DNA of 36,681 nt from Pirellulales bacterium (GTDB taxonomy: Bacteria > Planctomycetota > Planctomycetia > Pirellulales > UBA1268): NCBI GenBank assembly GCA_016779265.1, contig JADHNY010000031.1:1-36681 (forward strand), given 5' to 3'. Under the pieces are notes generated by a model, which saw only the letters and a program-made list of their open reading frames with translations, did not search any database and was not told the DNA's origin. Made by a program: the position numbers and the translations under genes. This document shows, piece after piece, positions 8,496-16,314 of the stretch (the stretch's first letter is position 1; each line of letters opens with the position of its first letter).

Positions 8496-9784
8496 GGAGA
8501 GGGCTCACTGGAGATCGAGGACGTGGGGCGATGGTCGACGACCCGTCGACCTTTGCCTTCATAACGGGGCAGGCTCCCTGAGGGGACGCTGTTGAGTTCG
8601 ATCCGCAAACCCAGCCGGAGTTTAAACGCTTCGGCAACACGGGCTGCGATGTTGTGGGGATCTTCGATCTCGATGGTGAGATCATCGAGCGCGCCGCGAC
8701 GGTGAACACCAACACGATACTCAGCAACTTCCGGAAAGCTGCGAATGATCTCATCGATAGCTCGCGGGAAGATATTCACCCCGCGAATCACGAGCATGTC
8801 ATCACGTCGCCCAAGCACACCGCCGACAAGCTGAACCCTGGGAGGGCCGTCGGGGCTCGACTCCGGCCAGAGAGGCTGAACCAGATCGCCGGTGCGGTAT
8901 CGCAGTACGGGAGCCCCGGGACGCCCGAGTGTGGTCAGCACAAGCTCGCGAAGGTCATCGCCCGCCACAGCTTCTGCTGCTTCCAGCGGGAGAAACTCTG
9001 CATGAAACCAAGGTTCGAGGACTTCGAGGACCTGACCGTTGCGATCGCCCACTCCCCAGGGCCCGACTTCTGTGGCACCTGCGTGGTCGAGCACGTCAGC
9101 TCCAAAGGCTTCGCTGATTTGCTGGCGAACCGACGGTACGGAGCCTCCAGGCTCACCCGCCACCACGACGAGTCGGAGTGGGAGCGAGGCAAGGTCGAGG
9201 CCCGCATCCCGGCCTGTCTCAGCGAGGTGCAGGCAGTAACTCGGTGTTGCCATCAGCACGGTCGCGGATGTGCGGCGGGCAAGATCGAGTCGTGCCCGTG
9301 ACGTCATGCCACCACAGGGGATCGCCATCGCACCTGCTGCCAGGACACCGTCAAAGCCACTCCAGAAGCCTGCATAAGGGCCAAAAGATGAGGCGACAAG
9401 GACACGGTCACCAGGGCCAACCCGGCCTCGTTTGAGAACCGCCTTCCAGCACTCCATCCACCAAGACCAGTCTGCGGCCGTGTCAAAAACAGGCATCGGG
9501 TTTCCCCGCGTGCCACTCGTCTGGTGAAACCGCTGATACCGCTCGAGCGGAAATGTGAGGTTTGCGGGCCAGCCGGAGCGATCCGCTTCCTCAACGAGTT
9601 CGTCCTTCGTTGTCAGGGGCCAGTCACGCAGTGCATCCAGAGATGCGAGTGGATGCGAAAGTCCTCGGCACTTGTCAGCGTAGAAGCGATTGGCCGGAAG
9701 GATCTCCGCCAACAGCGTGTTGAGCCGCTGCAGTTTGAGGCGGTCTAGTTCGATGCGACTGACAGGCTCTTGAGCAGGTTCCAT
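8492..9784 (-). CDS. PaaK-like adenylate-forming ligase (phenylacetate-CoA ligase family)
   Basis: This is a 430-residue adenylate-forming enzyme. The phosphate-binding loop is HQTSGTRGNPMPVF, followed by the acceptor-site motif GATEVGPWG, the ATP-binding YRTGDLVQP, and the hinge and C-terminal domain RRDDMLVIRGVNIFPRAIDEII. Length and motif order match the PaaK branch rather than the longer acyl-CoA synthetases. It would activate an aromatic or other carboxylic acid as the acyl-AMP and then the CoA thioester. No other phenylacetate-pathway gene is present, so the true substrate is open. The upstream neighbour on the same strand is a PEGA lipoprotein gene 66 bp away, and the downstream DUF971 gene overlaps by 4 bp. 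Confidence 0.93.
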   Translation of the reverse strand: MEPAQEPVSRIELDRLKLQRLNTLLAEILPANRFYADKCRGLSHPLASLDALRDWPLTTKDELVEEADRSGWPANLTFPLERYQRFHQTSGTRGNPMPVFDTAADWSWWMECWKAVLKRGRVGPGDRVLVASSFGPYAGFWSGFDGVLAAGAMAIPCGGMTSRARLDLARRTSATVLMATPSYCLHLAETGRDAGLDLASLPLRLVVVAGEPGGSVPSVRQQISEAFGADVLDHAGATEVGPWGVGDRNGQVLEVLEPWFHAEFLPLEAAEAVAGDDLRELVLTTLGRPGAPVLRYRTGDLVQPLWPESSPDGPPRVQLVGGVLGRRDDMLVIRGVNIFPRAIDEIIRSFPEVAEYRVGVHRRGALDDLTIEIEDPHNIAARVAEAFKLRLGLRIELNSVPSGSLPRYEGKGRRVVDHRPTSSISSEPSP

Positions 9785-9850
9785 AGTGCACCCATTATGC
9801 GCAGCGAGCTGCGTCGATGGACGGAGGCAACGCCGCGGGCCCTGCTCAGA

Positions 9851-10531
9851 CTAGAAGCCGCCAGGCTGGTTCGGACCGCCAGAAGGAGGCACATAGCCCG
9901 GCGGTGGCAGATTCTGAGGCGGCGGAAGCGTCTGCTGCTGGGGTGGAAAGAGCGGCGGTGGAGGAATGGGCTGCGCTGGCACCGGTGGCGGTACGGCCTG
10001 CGGCGTGGAGGGAAGTGGCGGTGCAGGAAGTGTTGCGGCCGGAGGGGCCGCAGTCGCTCCGGGGAGAGCCCGAGCTGAGGCACGAGACTGTTCTGCCCGA
10101 GCCACGACCTGCTCCGGTGGAGTGGCTGCCGCGGGCACCATCGTCAGGCTGACGTTGCGTTCGTCACGGATCTCTCCCGGCCACACGTTCTCAGTGACGA
10201 AGTCGAGCGGAAAGATCTGGTACCACGGCATCGGGATCGGCTGCCGGACGGTAAGGGTTTCGTAGCCATCCTTTACCAGACGGATTTTGCGGGTGCCGTA
10301 GTAGACGAAGTCGGTTGAAACGGGCGTGTTTCCAATCTGGTAGTCATCCACATACACCATCGCGCCTGGGGGCTCGCTGCGGATTGTCATCCGGCGTTGC
10401 ACGCAGCCACTCATCGTGGCGGTCAGTGACAGCCAGCAGAGCATTGACGCACACACCCACCGGAGGCCGTACCGCGGTCCTCGCGTACACAGGTCGCCTG
10501 TGCGCTGGCCGTGAAGGTGAGAGCCGTGCAT
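9851..10531 (-). CDS. PEGA-domain lipoprotein with Pro/Gln-rich tail
   Basis: The protein has about 226 residues. A hydrophobic segment (SMLCWLSLTATMSGC) ends at a cysteine that fits a lipobox loosely, so a lipoprotein at the cell surface or in the periplasm is likely. The PEGA domain follows: MTIRSEPPGAMVYVDDYQIG, then FVYYGTRKIRLVKDGYETL. PEGA domains are small beta-rich modules often found on surface proteins. The last 70 residues are almost entirely Pro, Gln, Ala and Gly and end in GPNQPGGF. The start is uncertain: ATG 10531 is used, while ATG 10444 would begin right at the signal sequence, and neither has a clear ribosome site. The frame stays open upstream to 11362, but that part runs antisense to the PP2C gene and has no protein-like features. 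Confidence 0.82.
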   Translation of the reverse strand: MHGSHLHGQRTGDLCTRGPRYGLRWVCASMLCWLSLTATMSGCVQRRMTIRSEPPGAMVYVDDYQIGNTPVSTDFVYYGTRKIRLVKDGYETLTVRQPIPMPWYQIFPLDFVTENVWPGEIRDERNVSLTMVPAAATPPEQVVARAEQSRASARALPGATAAPPAATLPAPPLPSTPQAVPPPVPAQPIPPPPLFPPQQQTLPPPQNLPPPGYVPPSGGPNQPGGF

Positions 10532-10900
10532 GCGGTGGACGGGCGTGCGGGAGGCTCGCGGCATGGGACAAGGCTCCGCGTGCGGGGAATGGATCGGGTC
10601 TGCGAGACACACGTGGGGAGACCGTAGCGAACCCCGTTCGGTGTTACCAGATCGCTGGAAGAGCGGGTTTTTGCCGCGAATCGCGTATCGCACGGCGTGC
10701 AGAGCATCGCTAGACTCAACAGAGAACGAAGCTGGTTGTGCAGACCGGCCCAGTTCTGGTGCAACAGTACGCCCACCGCCGTCCGAGAGGCTCGCCGGAG
10801 CCTTGTGGGGGTGTGCTGCTGAGCGAGCCCACGCGGCCCTCTGGGTGGCTTGAGGGCCAGGCGTCGACCGTCCCGCATGCGGACATGGAAGGGCTCTCGA
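10532..10900. other. Divergent intergenic region between PEGA and PP2C genes
   Basis: About 370 bp separate the two divergent starts. I found no convincing gene or RNA. TAGACT at 10711-10716 could be a -10 box on the + strand, but no good -35 box lies at the right distance. Promoters for both directions must be here or just inside the genes. Confidence 0.5.
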
Positions 10901-12295
10901 GTGAACAGCGGCACGACACTCCAGCACCACGATCTCAGTGACGTCGGCTGCCGGCGAGCCAACAATCAGGACTCGTGGTGTGTTCACCCTCCGGTGAGTT
11001 CGCAGCAGTATCGCCAACGAGGCTGGCTGTTGATGGTGGCCGACGGGATGGGGGCTCATGCTGCCGGTGAGCTGGCCAGCGGAATTGCTGTTCGGGAGGT
11101 GCCCACGCAGTATCAGCGGATGGCTGGTCGCTCGCCGCCTCTGGCCCTCAAGGAAAGCTTTAAACGGGTCAACTCGGAGATCTACACGCGGGGAGAAGCC
11201 GAGCCTGAATACCACGGCATGGGCACCACCTGCACCGCCTTGGCAATTCTTCCTCGCGGCGCGGTCGTCGCGCACATCGGCGACAGCAGGTGCTATCGCA
11301 TCCGCGACAACGTGATCGATCAGCTCACCTTCGACCACTCGCTGGTCTGGGAACTCGAGCACTCCAATCAGATGTCACGCGAGGATGCCGCTGCTGCGCC
11401 ACGCAATATCATTACCCGATCGATGGGGCCACACGCCGATGTCAAAGTGGACATCGAAGGCCCACACCCGATTCAAGAAGATGACGTTTTTCTGCTCTGC
11501 AGTGATGGACTGACTGGCCAGGTGAGTGATGAAGAAATTGGTCTCGTTGCTGGCCAGCTTTCTGCCCGCGAGGCCACCGAACTCTTGGTCGGGCTGACGC
11601 TCTGCCGAGGGGCGCCGGACAACGTCACGGTGGTTGTGGCGAGGGCTGGCGCTGGTGAGGTCTCGTCGATGTCTGCAGGAGATCTTCCCTGGCAGGTCAG
11701 CGAATCGACGGTGGAGCCTGTCGCTCGTGAAGGCCTGCCTTGGAAGCCACTGTCGATCGGCTTGGTGAGTCTGTTTCTTTCTCTTGTCCTGTTTGGACTC
11801 TCGGATCCCTGGGCGAAAGAGCCCACGCTCAATGGCCGGCTCTTGCAGATGGCGGGGGCGGCCTGTGGGCTTGCAACGGTGGTGGCCTTGCTGATGGCAT
11901 TCCTGGGAAAGATTGGGAAGTCCCCCGGCTCGGTTCGCGTTCTCAAGCCGGATGGCCGACTCGGCAAGGGGCCTTATCGCACGTATGACTGTGCGGCGAC
12001 GCCAGCGTTGGTGGAGGGCATTGCAGCGAGTCTGGCCGAAGCGCTCGACCGTATGCCCCAGGATCGGCAGCCAGAAATCCAGAAGAGTCTGGAGTGTGGC
12101 CGACGTGATGCCGCCGATGGGCATCTGAAGCAAGCCCTCGGGGCACTTGCCGACGGCTTTGCACTCTATCGGGCGGGGCTCGAGCAGTCCCGTCGAGACA
12201 CGGAGCGAGAGCAGTCGTTTGAAACGCCGTTTCGGGATGAACTGCCAAACGAGCCATCTCACGATCCAGCGACGCCTGAAGACCCAACAGCCTGA
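10901..12295 (+). CDS. Membrane-anchored PP2C-type Ser/Thr protein phosphatase
   Basis: The protein has 464 residues. The first 250 form a PP2C (PPM) phosphatase with all metal-binding motifs: VGCRRANNQDSW, MVADGMGAHAAGELAS, GMGTTCTALAI, VAHIGDSRCYRI, NIITRSMG, LLCSDGLTGQVSDEEI and PDNVTVVV. Two hydrophobic helices follow (about 290-310 and 322-340), then a 120-residue charged, likely cytoplasmic domain of unknown type. Such phosphatases reverse Hanks-type kinase phosphorylation, but no kinase gene is nearby. The GTG at 10901 is chosen because GGAAGGG (10887-10893) lies 7 nt upstream; the ATG at 10877 and TTG at 10850 lack this. The stop is immediately followed by the LptF-like gene, so the two are probably an operon. 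Confidence 0.92.
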   Translation: MNSGTTLQHHDLSDVGCRRANNQDSWCVHPPVSSQQYRQRGWLLMVADGMGAHAAGELASGIAVREVPTQYQRMAGRSPPLALKESFKRVNSEIYTRGEAEPEYHGMGTTCTALAILPRGAVVAHIGDSRCYRIRDNVIDQLTFDHSLVWELEHSNQMSREDAAAAPRNIITRSMGPHADVKVDIEGPHPIQEDDVFLLCSDGLTGQVSDEEIGLVAGQLSAREATELLVGLTLCRGAPDNVTVVVARAGAGEVSSMSAGDLPWQVSESTVEPVAREGLPWKPLSIGLVSLFLSLVLFGLSDPWAKEPTLNGRLLQMAGAACGLATVVALLMAFLGKIGKSPGSVRVLKPDGRLGKGPYRTYDCAATPALVEGIAASLAEALDRMPQDRQPEIQKSLECGRRDAADGHLKQALGALADGFALYRAGLEQSRRDTEREQSFETPFRDELPNEPSHDPATPEDPTA

Positions 12296-12304
12296 GTGGT
12301 GTGG

Positions 12305-13489
12305 ATGAAGATCGTCGCCCGATATGTGCTCGCCGAGCTGATGCAGGTGTTCTTGGTGGCGTTGGCCGCCTTGACCCTGTTCATGCTGATCGTCGGCCTC
12401 GTCAAGGAAGCTCAGCAGCAGGGGCTTGGCCCGGTGCAGATTGCGATGCTCGTGCCGTATGTGCTGCCGGAAGCCATGAGGTTTGCGGTGCCGGGCACCA
12501 TGCTGTTTGCAGTTGCAAGTGTGTTTGGGCGGATGTCAGCCACCAACGAGATCACGGCGCTGAAAGCGGCGGGAATCACACCATTGGTAGCCATCTGGCC
12601 TGCACTGATGTTTGCTTTGACGTTGAGTTTTCTCTCGGTCTGGCTCAATGACGTGGCGGTCTCGTGGGGACGAGATGGCATCCGTCGGGTGATTGTCGGC
12701 AGCGTCGAGGAGATTGTGTATGGCCGGTTGAGACAGCAGCGGAGCTACAGCAGCAACAAGATCTCCATCAACGTCAAAGGAGTTGAGGGGCGGACCCTGA
12801 TTCGCCCCACGCTGTCGTTCCAGCCCGGCGGATCGAGTCCACCAGTGACCGTCTCAGCGGCGGAAGCGGAACTAAAGGCTGATCCCGAGGCAGAAACCCT
12901 CTCGATCATCTGCCGAGATGGCACGCTCCGCGTCGGTGATGTGACGGCAGTCTTTCCCGATGAGATCGAGCGGGTCTTGCCGATGGACGCAGTCAGTCGA
13001 GAAGACACGGGCCGCAAGAGCCCTTCAGAAATCGCGATGGCAGACTTCGAGAAGGAGTATGCCGAGCAGGTGAAGTTGATCGACACGATCGAGCAGGCTG
13101 CTGCTGCTCGCATTGGTGTGAACATGCTGGCAGGGCGTGTCGATATGACGCATCCGGCGATCATCGCGCATGAACGAGCCACGCTCAATGGAGAACGCGC
13201 TCGTCTGCAGCGAATCCTGATGGAACCGACGCGACGCTGGGCCAACGGGTTTAGCTGTCTCTGCTTCGCAGTTGTGGGAGCACCGATGGCGATTCGCATG
13301 CGGAACGCCGACTTCTTGACGAGTTTCTTTCTCTGCTTCTTGCCGATTCTGGTGGTCTACTATCCCCTCCTGATGTTTGGCATCGATCGGGTCAAAGCTG
13401 GAGAACTGCCACCGGTGGCGGTCTGGATCGGGAATGTCCTCGTGACAGTCTGGGGCATCTGGCTGTTGCGACGCGTGGTCCGCAACTGA
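12305..13489 (+). CDS. LptF/LptG family permease (YjgP/YjgQ)
   Basis: This is a 394-residue inner-membrane protein with three N-terminal helices, a periplasmic region of roughly 190 residues, and three C-terminal helices (CLCFAVVGAPMAIRM, FFLCFLPILVVYYPLLMFG, WIGNVLVTVWGIWLL). Start MKIVARYVLAELMQVFLV and the stretch SVFGRMSATNEITALKAAGIT are characteristic of LptF/LptG, which form the membrane part of the lipopolysaccharide exporter with LptB. Only one of the usual pair is present, and LptB is not in the window. ATG 12305 is used; GTG codons at 12296 and 12299 directly after the PP2C stop are alternatives. Whether it handles LPS or another lipid in this organism is not shown. Confidence 0.9.
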   Translation: MKIVARYVLAELMQVFLVALAALTLFMLIVGLVKEAQQQGLGPVQIAMLVPYVLPEAMRFAVPGTMLFAVASVFGRMSATNEITALKAAGITPLVAIWPALMFALTLSFLSVWLNDVAVSWGRDGIRRVIVGSVEEIVYGRLRQQRSYSSNKISINVKGVEGRTLIRPTLSFQPGGSSPPVTVSAAEAELKADPEAETLSIICRDGTLRVGDVTAVFPDEIERVLPMDAVSREDTGRKSPSEIAMADFEKEYAEQVKLIDTIEQAAAARIGVNMLAGRVDMTHPAIIAHERATLNGERARLQRILMEPTRRWANGFSCLCFAVVGAPMAIRMRNADFLTSFFLCFLPILVVYYPLLMFGIDRVKAGELPPVAVWIGNVLVTVWGIWLLRRVVRN

Positions 13490-13514
13490 AATCTCTGCGA
13501 CGGTCCTATATACT
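13486..13514 (+). promoter_or_regulatory. Candidate sigma-70 promoter for the TIM-barrel/DUF1570 pair
   Basis: A CTGAAA box (13486-13491) is followed after 17 bp by TATACT (13509-13514). The -35 box overlaps the stop of the LptF-like gene, so the pair downstream could be transcribed on its own as well as by read-through. Confidence 0.45.
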
Positions 13515-13630
13515 CCGCGTCGTTTGGCACTCCGACGAGCCGCTGCAGTCTGTACGCTTGCGTGTGTCAGCCATGCTGTCGAGAAACTGCGAACGTCAAC
13601 TGCTCCAGTGCGAGCGAAGGGGGATCTGGG

Positions 13631-14632
13631 ATGGGAAGACCCGTCACGCTGTTCACCGGCCAGTGGGCCGACATGCCGATTGAGGACCTTGCCCGGAAGA
13701 CCCGAGAGTTTGGCTACGACGGCATCGAACTGGCCTGCTGGGGAGACCACTTCAATGTGGTGCAGGCCCTCGAAGAGAGTGGCTACTGTGCCGCCAAGCG
13801 TGATCAACTCGAACGGCACGATCTCTCGGTCTACGCGATCTCGAATCATCTCGTCGGGCAGGCTGTCTGCGACGTCATCGATGAACGACACAAAGCCATT
13901 CTGCCGCCGCATGTCTGGGGTGATGGTGACCCTGCTGGTGTGAATGAGCGGGCTGCTGAAGAGATGAAGAACACTGCTCGGGCGGCCCAGAAACTGGGCG
14001 TGTCGGTGGTCAACGGCTTTACGGGCTCGTCGATCTGGCACCTGCTCTACTCATTTCCGCCAGTGCCGGAGTCGATGATTGAGGCCGGTTTTGAACTCTT
14101 CGCAGAGCGTTGGAATCCGATCCTCGATGTGTTTGCCGAGTGTGGGGTGCGGTTTGGGCTAGAAGTCCACCCGACTGAGATAGCCTTTGACACGTTTACC
14201 GCAGCCCGGGCTCTTGAAGCACTCGGTCGACGCGAAGAGTTTGGCTTTAACTTTGATCCGAGCCACTTGCACTGGCAGGGGGTCGATTCGGTCGAGTTCA
14301 TTCGCACCTTCCACGACCGCATCTACCACGTCCACATCAAGGATGCGATCGTCACTCTCCGGGGGAAACAGGGCATCCTGTCGAGTCATCTCAACTTTGG
14401 TGATCCTCGCCGAGGCTGGGACTTCCGCTCGCCAGGTCGTGGCAGTGTCGATTTTGAGGAGATCATGCGGGCTCTCAACGAGATCGGCTACGAAGGCCCG
14501 CTCTCGGTTGAATGGGAAGACTGCGGCATGGATCGTGAGCATGGAGCGACCGAAGCGGCAGCCTTCTGCCGTAAGATCGACTTCGCGCCGAGTGGTCGGC
14601 AGTTTGACTCAGCATTCTCTGACGAAGACTGA
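13631..14632 (+). CDS. Sugar phosphate isomerase/epimerase family TIM-barrel protein
   Basis: This is a 333-residue xylose-isomerase-like TIM barrel (AP_endonuc_2 superfamily). The metal ligands expected of the family can be seen in order: GLEVHP (Glu), NFDPSHLHW (Asp and His), YHVHIKDA (His) and LSVEWEDCG (Glu). The start [23 protein letters not shown] with [12 protein letters not shown] is typical of planctomycete homologues annotated as isomerases or epimerases; the substrate cannot be read from sequence. ATG 13631 is set by the ribosome site GAAGGGGG (13616-13623), 7 nt upstream. The stop (TGA at 14630-14632) touches the first possible ATG of the next gene. Confidence 0.93.
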   Translation: MGRPVTLFTGQWADMPIEDLARKTREFGYDGIELACWGDHFNVVQALEESGYCAAKRDQLERHDLSVYAISNHLVGQAVCDVIDERHKAILPPHVWGDGDPAGVNERAAEEMKNTARAAQKLGVSVVNGFTGSSIWHLLYSFPPVPESMIEAGFELFAERWNPILDVFAECGVRFGLEVHPTEIAFDTFTAARALEALGRREEFGFNFDPSHLHWQGVDSVEFIRTFHDRIYHVHIKDAIVTLRGKQGILSSHLNFGDPRRGWDFRSPGRGSVDFEEIMRALNEIGYEGPLSVEWEDCGMDREHGATEAAAFCRKIDFAPSGRQFDSAFSDED

Positions 14633-14661
14633 TGGCATTGCTTTGCGGGCGGGAGCGTGTG

Positions 14662-16203
14662 ATGCAGGCCTGTCGTCAACTCACGATCGTGATGCTGTGT
14701 GTGCTGGTGACGGCTACCTCCCGTAGTGATGCGGACGAGTCTGGTGGTCGGCTGCGGGCGACAGCTCCTCAGCCTGTCGCACAAGCCGAAGCGTTGGTCG
14801 ACGATGCTCGACCGTCGAAAGCGGATCCTCTCGCTGTGTTGGACGCTCGCTGGCAGGTAGCGGTCGAGCCGCTTGCTCGTCGGGCTGAGGCAGTCGATCA
14901 CGAGCAGCTTGCGGCGGCGGTGCGTGGATGGCGTGTGCGAGCGGTGCCACCCGCTGATGGCCGGCAGCTGATCTATCGCATCCCAGCGACGAGCACGACA
15001 CCTGCGTGGGTGCGGGCTGCGAAGCCACCGGTGCAGGCGGTCTGGGAGGACTTTCGTGCAGCACGTCACCGCTGGGCGGGTGAGGTTTATCAAGCGGCCC
15101 GTGAGGCTGCCAACGCAGAGCAGGGCTGCGAAGCCATGCGGCTGCTTGGCGTGACACTGGCAGCGGACCCTGACCACGAGCAGGCCCGTGAGGCTGGCGG
15201 CTGGGTACGTCGTGTCGAGGATGGTGGCACCACCTGGCTCTGGCCTGAGGCAGCACGACGTCAGAGCAGGCGAGAGGTCTACTCACCAGAGTTTGGCTGG
15301 CTCTCCAAGACATGGCACGACCGTTATGCCGATGGGCAACGCCGGGCCGGCACACGCTGGGTGAGCAAAGACGAGCTGCCCGCTCCCAGCAAACTCACAG
15401 ACGCGGCCATCTGGCAGTCAGATCACTGGCGGATTAGTCAGCTCGGTGATGAAGCCGCAGCAGCGCGACTGGCAGCCCGCCTGGAGGAGACGCATGCAGT
15501 CTGGTGGCAGGCCTTTGGAAGCTTTGCCATGGAGCGGGGGGAGCTTGAGCGGCGATTCAACGGTCAGTTCCGGGCCCGTCCGAGCACAAGCTCCATGCAG
15601 GCAGTGCAGTTTGCGAGCCGCCAGCAGTACATCGACACGCTGGAACGACTCGAGCCGCAGATCGGTCGCACGCTCGGCATCTACTGGATGCCAACGCAGA
15701 CCTCCTACTTTTTTGAGGATGACGACGTTGATGCGACCACGGTGTTCCACGAGGCGGTGCACCAGCTCTTCGCCGAGTCCAGGCGAACGAGCCGTCTCGC
15801 TGGTGAGGAGAACGGCTTCTGGGTGCTTGAAGCGGTCGCCTGTTACATGGAGAGCCTTGAGGCGACGGAGCAGGGCTGGCGACTCGGTGGGCTCGACCAT
15901 GGTCGAGCACCGATGGCTGTTGAGCGACTCACGCTGGATGGGTTCTATGTGCCGCTGGAAACGCTCTCCCGCCTTGGCCGTGTCGATTTTCAGGCTCACC
16001 CACAGCTGCCGCCACTCTACAGTCAGATTTCAGGACTGGCAGACTTTTTCATGAATGCCCAACAGGGACGCTATCGGGAAGCATTCATGACCTATCTCCA
16101 ACGCGTCTACACCGGCTCTGCACGAGCGGACTCGCTCGCCCAGCTTTGCGGTGCTGATTTCGAGCAGCTCGATGCGGAGTACCGCAGGCATCTCTCGCGG
16201 TGA
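14662..16203 (+). CDS. Secreted DUF1570-type putative metallopeptidase
   Basis: This is a 513-residue exported protein. The signal peptide is MQACRQLTIVMLCVLVTATSRSDA. The C-terminal half carries a DUF1570-like domain with FHEAVHQLFAESR: an HEXXH zinc site at residues 363-367, followed 23 residues later by a Glu in NGFWVLEAVACYME, the spacing of gluzincin metallopeptidases. The N-terminal half (about 60-240) is Arg/Ala-rich without a recognised domain. The family is common in Planctomycetes and rarely characterised, so peptidase activity is inferred from the motif only. ATG 14662 is preferred because GGGAG lies 6 nt upstream and the signal peptide then starts normally; an ATG at 14632 overlapping the previous stop would add ten residues. 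Confidence 0.85.
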   Translation: MQACRQLTIVMLCVLVTATSRSDADESGGRLRATAPQPVAQAEALVDDARPSKADPLAVLDARWQVAVEPLARRAEAVDHEQLAAAVRGWRVRAVPPADGRQLIYRIPATSTTPAWVRAAKPPVQAVWEDFRAARHRWAGEVYQAAREAANAEQGCEAMRLLGVTLAADPDHEQAREAGGWVRRVEDGGTTWLWPEAARRQSRREVYSPEFGWLSKTWHDRYADGQRRAGTRWVSKDELPAPSKLTDAAIWQSDHWRISQLGDEAAAARLAARLEETHAVWWQAFGSFAMERGELERRFNGQFRARPSTSSMQAVQFASRQQYIDTLERLEPQIGRTLGIYWMPTQTSYFFEDDDVDATTVFHEAVHQLFAESRRTSRLAGEENGFWVLEAVACYMESLEATEQGWRLGGLDHGRAPMAVERLTLDGFYVPLETLSRLGRVDFQAHPQLPPLYSQISGLADFFMNAQQGRYREAFMTYLQRVYTGSARADSLAQLCGADFEQLDAEYRRHLSR

Positions 16204-16238
16204 GGTGGGACGCAGACAACACGATTACAAAACACCAC

Positions 16239-16275
16239 GCCCTGCACCGGACCGTCGAACGATCTTGTGCAGGGC
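16239..16275 (-). terminator. Hairpin between convergent genes, likely terminator
   Basis: A perfect 9-bp inverted repeat, GCCCTGCAC (16239-16247) and GTGCAGGGC (16267-16275), encloses 19 nt in the gap between the DUF1570 and transketolase stops. Read on the - strand it is followed by GTGGTGTTTTG, a short T-run; on the + strand it is followed by GAGTGAAAAAAG. It best serves the transketolase transcript and may act in both directions. Confidence 0.55.
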
Positions 16276-16314
16276 GAGTGAAAAAAGTCCGAGGCTCTGT
16301 CGCCGCCTCAGCCC

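Noticed and set aside
10532-11362. Upstream extension of the PEGA protein frame
   Set aside because: It runs antisense to the PP2C gene and across the divergent promoter region, with no signal peptide or domain; the lipobox region marks the true N-terminus near 10444-10531.
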